Source: JAMHWF01 sp048500255 (lineage in GTDB: Bacteria; Pseudomonadota; Gammaproteobacteria; Burkholderiales; Burkholderiaceae_C). Taken from it: a stretch of DNA of 64,000 nt. The stretch is taken from positions 429,732 to 493,731 of the forward strand of contig JASNYH010000003.1 in assembly GCA_048500255.1 (NCBI GenBank), written 5' to 3'. This document shows, in pieces, positions 41,501 to 52,372 of the stretch (position 1 is the first letter of the stretch; each line of letters opens with the position of its first letter). A program made the position numbers and the translations under genes. The notes beneath the pieces were generated by a model. It saw only the letters and a program-made list of their open reading frames with translations, had not been told where the DNA came from and did no database searches.

Positions 41501-42165
41501 CCGACCGAATGCAGCGGCTGCACCGACAGCGTGCCCTGCCAGCCGAGCGTGCCGCCGGCCGGCAGGCGGGCCTCGACTTCGTAGCGACCTTCGCGATCGG
41601 GCAGCGTCGCCACGTCGGCGAGGTCGATCTCGAGGTCGGTCAGAGAGGCTTGCGCCGGCGCCGGCCCGCTGGCGTCGGCCAGGCGGAATTGGCCGCGCAC
41701 CGCCGCGTTGCGCACGACGACGCGCGGCAGCGCATGGGCGGGCCCGGGGTCGGGCGGGGCGTCGCTGCCGATCGTCGCCCAGTTGACGGTGCCGTCCTTG
41801 GCGATGTCGACGTCGATCGTGAGCGCATCGACGCGAATCGCGTCGAAGGTCCACGCGCGGCGAAACAGGCTCGCCCAGGGCTCGAAGTCGACGAACAGCG
41901 ATCCGGCGTGCGCCAGCGGCTGGCCCGCGGTGGTGGCCAGCCGCAGCTCGCGCGCGTCCACCTTGAACAGGAACGGATCGAATTTCAGCTCGCCGACGCT
42001 GGCCTGCATCTTCTGCCCGGCGGCGATGTCGGGCAGCCGGCTCTTGACGATGCGCGGCACGACGAAGAACCCGACCAGCGCATACACGACGACGAGCGCG
42101 AGCACGACGAGCGCGGCCCGACGCCAGCGGGTCGCGGTCAGGGCGGAGAGGCGGATGGCGGCCAT
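38533..42165 (-). CDS. DUF748 (AsmA-like) envelope protein
   Basis: A 1210-residue protein with one N-terminal transmembrane helix (about 15-38, LVVLALVVVYALVGFFVVPRIV). A long periplasmic beta-rich part of the DUF748/AsmA type follows, with repeated 'R-V-D-A-L-x-I-D-V' style strands. A C-terminal domain begins IDFEPGSAAIRPEVRERLQAVASAINRRPQL, recalling the OmpA-like end found in this family. Recent work on AsmA-like proteins links them to phospholipid transport between membranes, and I infer a similar envelope role. Ala/Pro-rich linkers (about residues 345-375) interrupt the fold. The start ATG at 42165 fits the anchor. Confidence 0.88.
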   Translation of the reverse strand: MAAIRLSALTATRWRRAALVVLALVVVYALVGFFVVPRIVKSRLPDIAAGQKMQASVGELKFDPFLFKVDARELRLATTAGQPLAHAGSLFVDFEPWASLFRRAWTFDAIRVDALTIDVDIAKDGTVNWATIGSDAPPDPGPAHALPRVVVRNAAVRGQFRLADASGPAPAQASLTDLEIDLADVATLPDREGRYEVEARLPAGGTLGWQGTLSVQPLHSVGTLRIDGLKAATLWPFVHEHFSLREPQGTLAASTRYEVSRAGGATQLALADARLRIDQLALARDGADAPLAELATIEAGGGRVDLAKREVAFAALVLRDGRVAAHVDADGGVDWQAALTPRSAAARASAAPSAERRRAAPAAPAASAAASAPAASAASAPTAAPWRIALDALRIEQVALHATDRSRQAPLAVDVAALGASARIAVETGGAQTAVRASDIAVTLDGIGLGAAGTAQRPVALKSLAVHGGSVDVAARRITVQRVEAHGERLDVERGADGSLALQKLFAPARAAAAVDSRAQADSGAPWRAAIDRVQLAGWPFSFADRGLQPALAVRGEIVEATAQQVDSSGKQPLQLVAKLRVGDKGTLDAKATVKNLGADTQAELRVDALALAPLQPLLAKHTLLALESGELSANAKLSVAMPADKPPVVRASGDAGVANLLVNEAETRERFVSWKSLKAAGINYDGGRSRLAIRQIDVDEPGAKIVIFENREVNLARVIRPAAGDARPATPAAPAADAKGGADGAPSLRTRVGRVVMQRGVVDFADLSLALPFSTRVVNFRGSVVDIASDPDRRSQVQAAGEIEPFGSARVEGSLQPFDPKRFLDLKVVFTNVEMPPFSPYAVTFAGRRIADGKLWLDLEYKIADGQLAGDNKIRLADFKLGERVESKSAFDLPLDLAIALLTDEEGRIDLAVPVRGDVGDPKFDIGSLVVQAVFNVIKRIVTAPFRAIGRLLGGGNDAAVAQIDFEPGSAAIRPEVRERLQAVASAINRRPQLKIVVPAPYDERADGRALRERRVRVELAKALGEQPPPEGDELPPLAYGSRSTQRELARLYGQYAGEEAARKMLERADAAAAAPAAPPASGPAATGGGRSAAREARAQVYEEMYERTIAAAPLDAGALAALGEQRARAVRELLVGPGAVPGERVEAGAPQRVEPGSAQAAAAAPADAEGATTTARAPAPGGDAQRRAPGADERVGTTLQLQPLGKAS

Positions 42166-42295
42166 GGCAGCGTGCGGCGGTGACGAAACTGCCCGCGCAT
42201 CATGACACCACCGCGAGCGGCGCGGCGCCTGCTGCCCGCGGGTATGCCGGTTGCCGCAGCTTGCGACCTGCGCAACGACACCGGAGAGCCGCATC

Positions 42296-42514
42296 ATGCC
42301 CAACGCCAACCGGCCCTCGGGCCCCGGCAAGCCCGAGAAGGAACAGCGCGCCGCCGCCGACACGCGCGAGCAGCTCGACGAAGTCGAACTCGGGGGCGCC
42401 GCCGAAGCCGACGGCGAGGCCGCCCGCGACCCGACGCTCAGCGCGCGCACCGCCGAGCGCGACGCCCACGTCGGCAGCAAGGGCCGCCCGGGCGGCCGGG
42501 TGCCGAAGCGGTAG
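42296..42514 (+). CDS. small hydrophilic, probably disordered protein
   Basis: A 72-residue highly charged protein starting MPNANRPSGPGKPEKEQRAAADTREQLDE and ending GSKGRPGGRVPKR. No hydrophobic core is visible, so it is probably disordered. A GGAGAG ribosome site lies about 10 bases before the ATG. Composition and size resemble the 69-residue gene at 1280-1489. I do not recognise a family; a stress-related or DNA/RNA-binding role is conceivable but unsupported. Confidence 0.5.
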   Translation: MPNANRPSGPGKPEKEQRAAADTREQLDEVELGGAAEADGEAARDPTLSARTAERDAHVGSKGRPGGRVPKR

Positions 42515-42541
42515 CCGGGCGTCGGGCGGCTCGGCGCTCGC

Positions 42542-43453
42542 TCAGCGCGCGCGCCGCCACCAGTCGGCGTCGCCGAGCTGCTGCTGCAGCCAGCCGATGA
42601 AGACCTGCACCTTGGCCGGCACCAGCTTGGGCGACGGATAGACGGCGTGCATCTCCTGCGCCGGCAGCGCGTGGCGCTCCAGCACCGGCACGACGCTGCC
42701 TTCGGCGAGCGAGGCGCGCGCCACGTAGCCCGGCAGCACGGCCAGCCCCATGCCGGCGCGGCAGGCGGCGAGCACGGCCGACAGGTTGTTGGAGCGCAGC
42801 GGCCCCTTGACGGCGACGGTCGTCGTCGTGCCATCGGGGTTGCCGAAGCTCCAGCGGTCGTCGCCTTGCACGCTGCTGTAGACGAGGCAGGCGTGTTCGG
42901 CCAGCTCGTGCGGCGCGGCCGGCGTGCCGTGCGCCTGCAGGTAGCCGGGCGCGGCGACGAGCACCCAGGGGTTGAGGCCGAGGTGGCGCGCGCCGAGCGT
43001 CGAATCGGCGAGCCGCCCCATGCGCACCGCGACGTCGATGCCCTGCTCGACGAGGTTGACGTAGCGGTCGTCGAAGCTGAGGTCGACCGTGATCGCCGAG
43101 TGCGCGCGCATGAACTCGAGCACCAGCGGCGTCAGCACGCGGCGGCCGAAGGCGACGGAGCTGCCGATGCGCAGCGCGCCGCCGATGTCGCGCTGGCGCA
43201 GCGTCGCCAGGCTGTCGGCCTCCTCGAGCTCGCGCGCGATCGTCCTGCATTTCTCGTAGTAGAGCGCGCCGACTTCGGTCGGCGTGACGCCGCGCGTCGA
43301 GCGGTGCAGCAGCCGCGCGCCCAGCCGCTCCTCGAGCGAGGCGACGTGCTTGGTGGCGGTCGGCTGCGTGATGCCGAGGTCGGCCGCGGCCTTGCTGAAG
43401 CTGCCGGTCTCGACGACGCGCGCGAACAGGAGGATGCCGGTGATGCGGTCCAT
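42542..43453 (-). CDS. LysR-type transcriptional regulator
   Basis: A 303-residue LTTR. The N-terminal winged helix-turn-helix is canonical (DRITGILLFARVVETGSFSKAAADLGITQPTATKHVASLEERLGARLLHRSTRGV). It is followed by the effector-binding domain with GALRIGSSVAFGRRVLTPLVLEFM and DVAVRMGRL. It is divergently transcribed from gcl, and LTTRs usually control the neighbouring divergent operon. A 21-base inverted repeat with the T-N11-A form lies in the shared promoter. It probably senses an intermediate of glyoxylate or purine catabolism, an inference from position. The start at 43453 is fixed by the HTH domain. Confidence 0.93.
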   Translation of the reverse strand: MDRITGILLFARVVETGSFSKAAADLGITQPTATKHVASLEERLGARLLHRSTRGVTPTEVGALYYEKCRTIARELEEADSLATLRQRDIGGALRIGSSVAFGRRVLTPLVLEFMRAHSAITVDLSFDDRYVNLVEQGIDVAVRMGRLADSTLGARHLGLNPWVLVAAPGYLQAHGTPAAPHELAEHACLVYSSVQGDDRWSFGNPDGTTTTVAVKGPLRSNNLSAVLAACRAGMGLAVLPGYVARASLAEGSVVPVLERHALPAQEMHAVYPSPKLVPAKVQVFIGWLQQQLGDADWWRRAR

Positions 43454-43482
43454 GGCCCCGCGATGGTAGGGCCGGCGCGGCG

Positions 43483-43503
43483 GCCATTCCTGCACGGAAT
43501 GGC
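43483..43503. promoter_or_regulatory. LysR-type operator between regulator and gcl
   Basis: GCCATTCC (43483-43490), a 5-base spacer TGCAC, and GGAATGGC (43496-43503) form a perfect 8-bp inverted repeat. It contains the LTTR T-N11-A core (ATTCC-N5-GGAAT). It lies 30 bases upstream of the regulator start and about 84 bases upstream of the gcl start, as expected for divergent control and autoregulation. Confidence 0.65.
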
Positions 43504-43586
43504 AGTTATGTCCTGACTGGGATTCACGCGTCGGCACCCGCCCGCGACGATGCGCCCCATCGACACCCACGACGCGGAGGCGAACG

Positions 43587-45362
<1,776 letters not shown>

Positions 45363-45395
45363 CGGCACCGACCCGTCGACCGCAGGAGTTCCGCC

Positions 45396-46178
45396 GTGCC
45401 GCGCTTCGCCGCCAACCTCACGATGCTGTTCAACGAGGTGCCGTTCCTCGAGCGCTTCGAGCGCGCCGCGAAGGCCGGCTTCGAGGCCGTCGAGTTCCTC
45501 TTCCCCTACGCCTGGCCCGCGGCCGAGATCCGCTCCCGGCTCGAGGCGAACGGCTTGGCGCTCGTGCTGCACAACCTGCCCGCCGGCGATTGGGACGCCG
45601 GCGAGCGCGGCATCGCCTGCCTGCCCGAGCGCGTCGCCGAATTCCGCAGCGGCGTCGGCCGCGCGATCGAGGTCGCCAGCGCGCTGGGCGTCAAGCAGCT
45701 CAACTGCCTGGCCGGCAAGGCGACGCCCGGCGTTGCCGACGCGACGCTGCGCGCCACCTTCGTCGCCAACCTGCGCCATGCGGCGCAGGCCTGCGGCGAC
45801 GCCGGCATCCGCCTGCTCGTCGAGCCGATCAACACCTGGGACATCCCGGGCTTCTGGCTCAACCGCAGTGCGCAGGCGATGGCGCTGATCGACGAGGTGG
45901 GCTCCGACAACCTGTTCCTGCAGTACGACGTCTATCACATGCAGCGCATGGAGGGCGAGCTCGCCGCGACGATCGAGCGCCTGCTGCCGCGCATCGCGCA
46001 CATCCAGATCGCCGACAACCCCGGTCGCCACGAGCCCGGCACCGGCGAGATCGACTACGGCTTCCTGTTCGCGCACCTCGACCGCATCGGCTATGGCGGC
46101 TGGATCGGCTGTGAGTACAAGCCGGCCGCCGGCACCGAGGCGGGGCTGGGCTGGCTGGACCGCGCGCGCGCGCGCTGA
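45396..46178 (+). CDS. hyi: hydroxypyruvate isomerase
   Basis: A 260-residue TIM-barrel enzyme interconverting hydroxypyruvate and tartronate semialdehyde. It starts PRFAANLTMLFNEVPFLERFERAAKAGFEAVEFLFPY, the Hyi signature. Metal-binding Glu residues are expected in LLVEPINTWDIPGFWLN (about 143) and in the terminal CEYKPA (about 240). His in YDVYHMQRMEG and Asp in QIADNPGRHEPGTGEIDY are also conserved. It is co-transcribed with gcl and forms with it the glyoxylate-to-glycerate route used in purine and glycolate degradation. Confidence 0.95.
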   Translation: MPRFAANLTMLFNEVPFLERFERAAKAGFEAVEFLFPYAWPAAEIRSRLEANGLALVLHNLPAGDWDAGERGIACLPERVAEFRSGVGRAIEVASALGVKQLNCLAGKATPGVADATLRATFVANLRHAAQACGDAGIRLLVEPINTWDIPGFWLNRSAQAMALIDEVGSDNLFLQYDVYHMQRMEGELAATIERLLPRIAHIQIADNPGRHEPGTGEIDYGFLFAHLDRIGYGGWIGCEYKPAAGTEAGLGWLDRARAR

Positions 46179-46397
46179 CGGAATCGCCGACTCTCCCCGC
46201 TCGGGGGCCGGGAGCGCCGTTTGCTCGGCGAGGGCGTCGCGTGAGCGGTCAGTTGGCTTGCGTTCGCCGCCCGCTGCGCACGCAGTCGTGTCAGAGTGAA
46301 AAGCACGCAGCCGGGGGGTGGCCCGGCGCGCCCGACCGCACACCATAGTCGTCGTGGCGCTCCCGTTGGCGGGTCGCCGTCGTCCGGGAGGTGCAGC

Positions 46398-47045
46398 ATG
46401 GAATTCGTCGGCTGGCGCAACGTCCTCTACTACCTCGCCATGGCCGCGGCGCTGGCGATGCTGTTCGGCGGCTGCGCGAGCCGCGCCCCCGATGCGCCGC
46501 CGGCGGCGGCAGCGGCAGCGCAGCAGAGCGGGGCGGTGACGGCGGCGGCCGCGGCAACGACGACGGCGTCGACATCGTCGTCGCCGGTCGACCGCGCGCC
46601 CAATGCGACGGTGCGCTCCGTCACCTATCGCGAAGCAGCGCCCAACGTCGCGCCCGTGCCCGCCGGCGTCGCGCTCGAATCGGCGCCGACGGCGAGGACG
46701 AGCGCGGCTGCCGGTGCGGCGACGACAGCCGCGACGGGCAAGCCCGCCACGACGACGCGCGCATCGGCGGGCTCGTCGAAGAAGACGACGACGGCAGCGT
46801 CGAAGCGCGGCGCCAAGCCGGTCGCGACCACCGCGTCGCGCGCGCGCTCGACGACGACGAAGCAAGCGCCGACCGCCGCAGCGCCGAGCCGCGCGCCGGC
46901 CGCCGGCGGCTGGCGCTACACCTATGCCGTCGAGCTCGACGCCGGCGGCATGCGCAACTTCGGCTACGCGCAGGACCAGGGGCTGGCCGTGCTCGACCGC
47001 GTGCTCGTCGAGGGTGATCGCCTCGTCGTGCCGGTGCGGCGCTGA
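46398..47045 (+). CDS. low-complexity lipoprotein
   Basis: A 215-residue protein with an N-terminal membrane segment (about 9-24, LYYLAMAAALAMLFGG) ending in the lipobox FGGC, so it is probably a lipoprotein. Residues 27-170 are an Ala/Thr/Ser/Lys-rich linker (TTTRASAGSSKKTTTAASKRGAK). A short ordered C-terminal piece reads GGWRYTYAVELDAGGMRNFGYAQDQGLAVLDRVLVEGDRLVVPVRR. That end resembles the small outer-membrane 'slime' or glycine-zipper type lipoproteins only vaguely; I give no function. A GGGAGGTGCAGC site precedes the ATG. Confidence 0.65.
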   Translation: MEFVGWRNVLYYLAMAAALAMLFGGCASRAPDAPPAAAAAAQQSGAVTAAAAATTTASTSSSPVDRAPNATVRSVTYREAAPNVAPVPAGVALESAPTARTSAAAGAATTAATGKPATTTRASAGSSKKTTTAASKRGAKPVATTASRARSTTTKQAPTAAAPSRAPAAGGWRYTYAVELDAGGMRNFGYAQDQGLAVLDRVLVEGDRLVVPVRR

Positions 47046-47161
47046 GCGCGCCGCCGCCAGGCGGCCGGCGTGCCGGAATATCGGATCGCCGGCGCAGGCG
47101 CGGCCGATGCGGCTTGGACCTGCAGGCGCGCGTCGTCGGCGAGCCGGCCCGTCGTCCGCCG

Positions 47162-47653
47162 CTAACGCAGCCGCCGATCCAGCGCCGCACGCGCGCGCGC
47201 GGCGACGCGCGCGCGCAGCCACGGCGTCCAGCCGAGCGCCCAGCCGAGCGGGCCGAGCGCCTGGCGCGACCAGCGCCAGAAGTCGAAGACGTCGCGGTGC
47301 GCCTTGATCGAACCATGCGCGTCGAAGGCGAACTCGGCGTCGATCACGTTGTGCACCGCGCGGCCGGACGCGCCGTAGCGGTAGCGCGCCTGCCAGCGCG
47401 CGCGACCGCGGCTCTGGTCGGCCTGGATGGCATCGACGTCGAGCTGCCAGACGTCGCGCCCGCGCGCCTGCACCGCCTCGCACAGCATGGCCCACATCGC
47501 GCCGATCTCGTCGCGGCCGTGCAGGTCGAACAGCGGGTCGCGAAAGCGCGCGTCGGGCGCGTAGGCGGCCGTCATCGCACGCGCGTCGAGCTCGCGGAAT
47601 GCGTTGTAGAACGCGGCGATGCGCTGCTCGTAAGGATCGAGTTGACCGCTCAC
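47162..47653 (-). CDS. NTF2-like protein
   Basis: A 163-residue protein of the NTF2/SnoaL fold (EQRIAAFYNAFRELDARAMTAAYAPDARFRDPLFDLHGRDEIGAMWAML ... ARWQARYRYGASGRAVHNVIDAEFAFDAHGSIKAHRDVFDFWRW). Closely similar proteins are annotated as ketosteroid-isomerase-related, but activity is unknown. The GTG at 47653 overlaps the xdhC stop (GTGA), so the two are co-translated. A link to purine metabolism follows from position only. The C-terminal GWALGWTPWLRARVAARARAAL may be an amphipathic helix. Confidence 0.85.
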   Translation of the reverse strand: MSGQLDPYEQRIAAFYNAFRELDARAMTAAYAPDARFRDPLFDLHGRDEIGAMWAMLCEAVQARGRDVWQLDVDAIQADQSRGRARWQARYRYGASGRAVHNVIDAEFAFDAHGSIKAHRDVFDFWRWSRQALGPLGWALGWTPWLRARVAARARAALDRRLR

Positions 47654-48522
47654 GCCGTCGCCGCAGACATCGCCGGTGTGCTCGCTGCGGACGGCACCGG
47701 CGCTGCCGCCGGGCGAGGCAGCTGCAGCAACTGCGCGACCGTCGCCACGGCGATCAGTTCGGGCTCCTTGCCGACGAGACCCGGCACGCCGATCGGGCAC
47801 GCCAGGCGCGAGCTGCGCTCGCGCGGGATGCCCCAGTCGTCGAAGCGCTGCATGAAGCGCGCGCGCTTGGTCGCCGAGCCGATCGTGCCGAGCCAGGCGA
47901 AGTCGTTGCGGCGCAGCACGGCCTCGCAGATGCGCAGGTCGAGCTCGTGGCTGTGCGTCATCACGAGGTGGCACGCGCCCGGCTGCGCGGCGCCCACTTC
48001 GCGCACCACGTCGTCGGCCGGCACGACGCGGATGTGCTCGGGCCAGGCCGCGCCGTCGACGAGCGAGAACGGGAACATCTCTTCGCGCTGGTCGATCCAG
48101 TCGACGACGACGCCGTCGAGCGTCATGAGCAGACGCGCGATCGCCGTGCCGACGTGGCCGGCGCCGTACATCTGCAGCCGCAGCAGCGGCGCCGGTTCGG
48201 GCCAGGCGGCGATTTGCGTGGCATCGAGCCGCATGTAGCCCAGCGTCACCGCGCCGTCGGCGGCCTGACCGAAGGCGGTGCCGAGCGGATAGTGGATCTG
48301 GTGCGGCGCGACGCCGCCCGACAGCATGGCCTGCGCCTCGCGGATCGCCTCTCGCTCGAGCGGGCCGCCGCCGATCGAGCCCGCGCTCTGGGCGCGCGAC
48401 ACCAGCATGCGAGCGCCGCGCGACCGCGGCGCCGAGCCGCGCACCTCGAGCACCACGACGACGACGGCGGGACGCTCCTCCTCGAGCCAGGCGAGGGCGG
48501 TGCGGCGCACGTGTCGATTCAT
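47650..48522 (-). CDS. xdhC: xanthine dehydrogenase accessory protein XdhC
   Basis: A 290-residue member of the XdhC/CoxI family, the chaperone that delivers sulfurated molybdenum cofactor to xanthine dehydrogenase. The N-terminal XdhC/CoxI domain reads VVVVVLEVRGSAPRSRGARMLVS and GSIGGGPLEREAI. The C-terminal Rossmann domain has LQMYGAGHVGTAIARLL, VMTHSHELDLRICEAVLRRNDFAWLGTIGS and the terminal IGVPGLVGKEPELIAVATVAQLL. xdhA and xdhB are not beside it. Its divergent neighbour is a nucleoside-type ABC transporter, matching purine use. Confidence 0.93.
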   Translation of the reverse strand: MNRHVRRTALAWLEEERPAVVVVVLEVRGSAPRSRGARMLVSRAQSAGSIGGGPLEREAIREAQAMLSGGVAPHQIHYPLGTAFGQAADGAVTLGYMRLDATQIAAWPEPAPLLRLQMYGAGHVGTAIARLLMTLDGVVVDWIDQREEMFPFSLVDGAAWPEHIRVVPADDVVREVGAAQPGACHLVMTHSHELDLRICEAVLRRNDFAWLGTIGSATKRARFMQRFDDWGIPRERSSRLACPIGVPGLVGKEPELIAVATVAQLLQLPRPAAAPVPSAASTPAMSAATA

Positions 48523-48623
48523 GAGCGCGCAGTGTAGGGCGGAACGCCGTGCGCGGGAACGATGGTTGCTCCGGATCGCGGCTGGTCGCGGCCGTCGTTT
48601 GCGCGGCCGCTACGATGCCGGCC

Positions 48624-50230
<1,607 letters not shown>

Positions 50231-50234
<4 letters not shown>

Positions 50235-51304
50235 TCATGCTTGAGGCCAGGCCGGCGCCGTCGCGCGCGATGTCGCTGGCCAGCCCGGCGATCGCGCTGG
50301 CCGTCACGGTGGCGATCGGCGTCGCCCTCTTCGCGCTGCTCGGCAAGGACCCGCTGCGCGGGCTGCAGATGTTCTTCGTCGAGCCCGTCAAGGATTTGCG
50401 CGCGCTGTCGGAGCTGAGCATCAAGGCGACGCCGCTGGTGCTGATCGCGCTCGGCCTGGCGGTGTGCTTTCGCGCCAATGTGTGGAACATCGGCGCCGAG
50501 GGGCAGTACATCGTCGGCGCGCTGGCCGCCGGCTGGGTCGCGATGCAGGCCGGGCCCGGCACGTCGCGCGCCATCGTCGTCGTCGTCGCGCTGGCCGGCG
50601 CGGCCGGCGGCATGGCCTGGGCGGCGATCGTCGCCGTGTTGCGCGACCGTGCAAACGCGAGCGAGATCCTGGTCAGCCTGATGCTCGTCTATGTCGCCGA
50701 ACTGCTGCTCGCCTGGCTCGTCTACGGGCCGTGGAAGGATCCGCAGGGCTACAACTTCCCGCAGACGATCACGTTCCTGCCGGCGACGCGGCTGCCGCGG
50801 CTGGCCGACGGCTTGCGCGCCCACGTCGGCGTGGTCGTCGCGCTCGTCGCCGTCGTCGCCTGCTGGGCCTTCCTGTTCCGCTCGCTGCGCGGCTTTCGGC
50901 TGCAGGTCGGCGGGCTGGCGCCGCTGGCGGCGCGCTATGCCGGCTACTCGTCGCGCGGTGCGCTGTGGACGGCGCTGCTGCTGTCGGGCGGCATGGCGGG
51001 GCTGGCTGGCGCGCTCGAGACGGCCGGGCCGCTCGGCCAGCTCACGCCCTACGTGCCGGCCGGCTACGGCTTCGCGGCCATCATCGTCGCCTTCGTCGGC
51101 CGGCTGCACCCGGCGGGCATCGTGTTCGCCGGCGTGCTGATGAGCATGTTCTACATCGGCGGCGAGCTGGCGCAGTCGCGCCTCGGCCTGCCCAAGTCGC
51201 TGACCGGCGTGTTCCAGGGTCTGCTGCTGTTCGCGCTGCTGGCCTGCGACACGCTGATCCACCATCGAGTGCGGCGCGTCGCCGCACGGCACCGGAGCGC
51301 TTGA
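50231..51304 (+). CDS. nucleoside ABC transporter permease 1
   Basis: A 357-residue inner-membrane permease of the BPD_transp_2 family (YufP/NupB type). It has about eight to ten helices and the hallmark region LVLIALGLAVCFRANVWNIGAEGQYIVGALAAGWVA, where NIGAEGQ is nearly invariant. A second landmark is GYGFAAIIVAFVGRLHPAGIVFAGVLMSMFYIGGE. The ATG at 50231 overlaps the ATPase stop (ATGA). It should pair with the permease starting at 51306. Confidence 0.94.
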
Positions 51305-51305
51305 C

Positions 51306-52226
51306 TTGGATGCCTTCGCGCTCCTTGTCGCCGCCACGCTCAACGCGGGCACCGTGATCGCGATCGCGGCGCTGGGCCTGCTGGTCAGCGAGCGCGCGGG
51401 CATCGTCAACCTGGGTGCCGAAGGCATGATGCTCGTCGCCGCGCTGGCCGGCTTCGCCGTCGCCGTGCACACGGGCAGCGACGCGCTCGCCTTCGCGGCC
51501 GGCGCCGGTGCCGGCGCGCTGCTCGCCGCGGCGTTCGGCGTGCTCGTGATCTGGCTCAACGCCAACCAGTACGCGACTGGCCTCGCCCTGAGCCTGTTCG
51601 GCGTCGGCTTCTCGGCGTTCGCCGGCATCGCCTACACGCAGCAGCGGCTGCCCGAGCGCGCCCATCCCGAGCTGCCGGGGCTGGCCGAGCTGCCGTTCGT
51701 CGGGCCGGCCCTGTTTCGCCAGCACGCGCTGGTCTATGCCGCGATCGCGCTGGCGCTCGCGCTGGCCTGGTGGCTGTGGCGCTCGCGCGCGGGACTGGTG
51801 CTGCGCGCCGTCGGCGAGTCGCCCGAGTCGGCGCATGCGCTCGGCTACCCGGTGCGGCGCATCCGGCTCGCCGCCGTGATGACGGGCGGCGCGCTCTGCG
51901 GCGTCGCCGGCGCCTATCTGTCCGTCGTCTACACGCCGCTCTGGGTCGAGGGCATGGTCGCCGGCCGCGGCTGGATCGCGCTGGCGCTGACGACGTTCGC
52001 GACGTGGCGGCCGCTGCGCGTGCTGCTCGGCGCCTATCTGTTCGGCGGCGTCACGATGCTGCAGTTCCACCTGCAGGGCCAGGGCGTCGACGTGCCGAGC
52101 CAGTGGCTGAGCATGCTGCCCTACCTCGCGACGATCATCGTGCTCGTCGCCATCTCGCGCAACGCCGCCTGGGTGCGCGCCAACATGCCGGCGTCGCTCG
52201 GCAAGCCGTTTCACGCGGACGGCTGA
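51306..52226 (+). CDS. nucleoside ABC transporter permease 2
   Basis: A 306-residue BPD_transp_2 permease (YufQ/NupC type), with LLVAATLNAGTVIAIAALGLLVSERAGIVNLGAEGMMLVAALAGF at the N-terminus and YPVRRIRLAAVMTGGALCGVAGAYLSV in the EAA-like loop. The TTG at 51306, one base after the previous stop, is the only start that retains the conserved first helix; the nearby ATG at 51310 is out of frame. No BMP-type substrate-binding protein gene accompanies this importer in the window, although one normally does. Confidence 0.93.
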   Translation: MDAFALLVAATLNAGTVIAIAALGLLVSERAGIVNLGAEGMMLVAALAGFAVAVHTGSDALAFAAGAGAGALLAAAFGVLVIWLNANQYATGLALSLFGVGFSAFAGIAYTQQRLPERAHPELPGLAELPFVGPALFRQHALVYAAIALALALAWWLWRSRAGLVLRAVGESPESAHALGYPVRRIRLAAVMTGGALCGVAGAYLSVVYTPLWVEGMVAGRGWIALALTTFATWRPLRVLLGAYLFGGVTMLQFHLQGQGVDVPSQWLSMLPYLATIIVLVAISRNAAWVRANMPASLGKPFHADG

Positions 52227-52238
52227 GCCGCGCGCCGC

Positions 52239-52255
52239 TATCTCGATTCGAGATA
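52239..52255. promoter_or_regulatory. 17-bp palindrome upstream of polyamine operon
   Basis: TATCTCGATTCGAGATA has perfect 8-base arms (TATCTCGA / TCGAGATA) around one central T. It lies 118 bases before the binding-protein start. A comparatively AT-rich stretch (aatattgaatttctc, 52268-52282) follows and may hold the promoter. A repressor or activator of the ydcS-like operon probably binds here; no regulator gene is adjacent. Confidence 0.55.
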
Positions 52256-52372
52256 CCCCGGCGGCGCAATATTGAATTTCTCAGGGGGCAGGGCGCCTCG
52301 CTATCGTCGCGCTCGCCGGCCGGCGCGGCGTCCGCTGCGCGCGTGTCGCCATTACCCCCGAGGAGACTAGCG

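Noticed and set aside
37256..41854. Apparent 1532-residue fusion ending in DUF445
   Set aside because: Only the last 426 residues look like protein. The GTG at 38536 overlaps the DUF748 stop and begins the true gene; the rest is out of frame to DUF748.
43454..43586. Sigma-54 promoter before gcl (tggcagttatg)
   Set aside because: TGGCA is present but no TGC at the required spacing follows; the region is better explained by the LysR operator.
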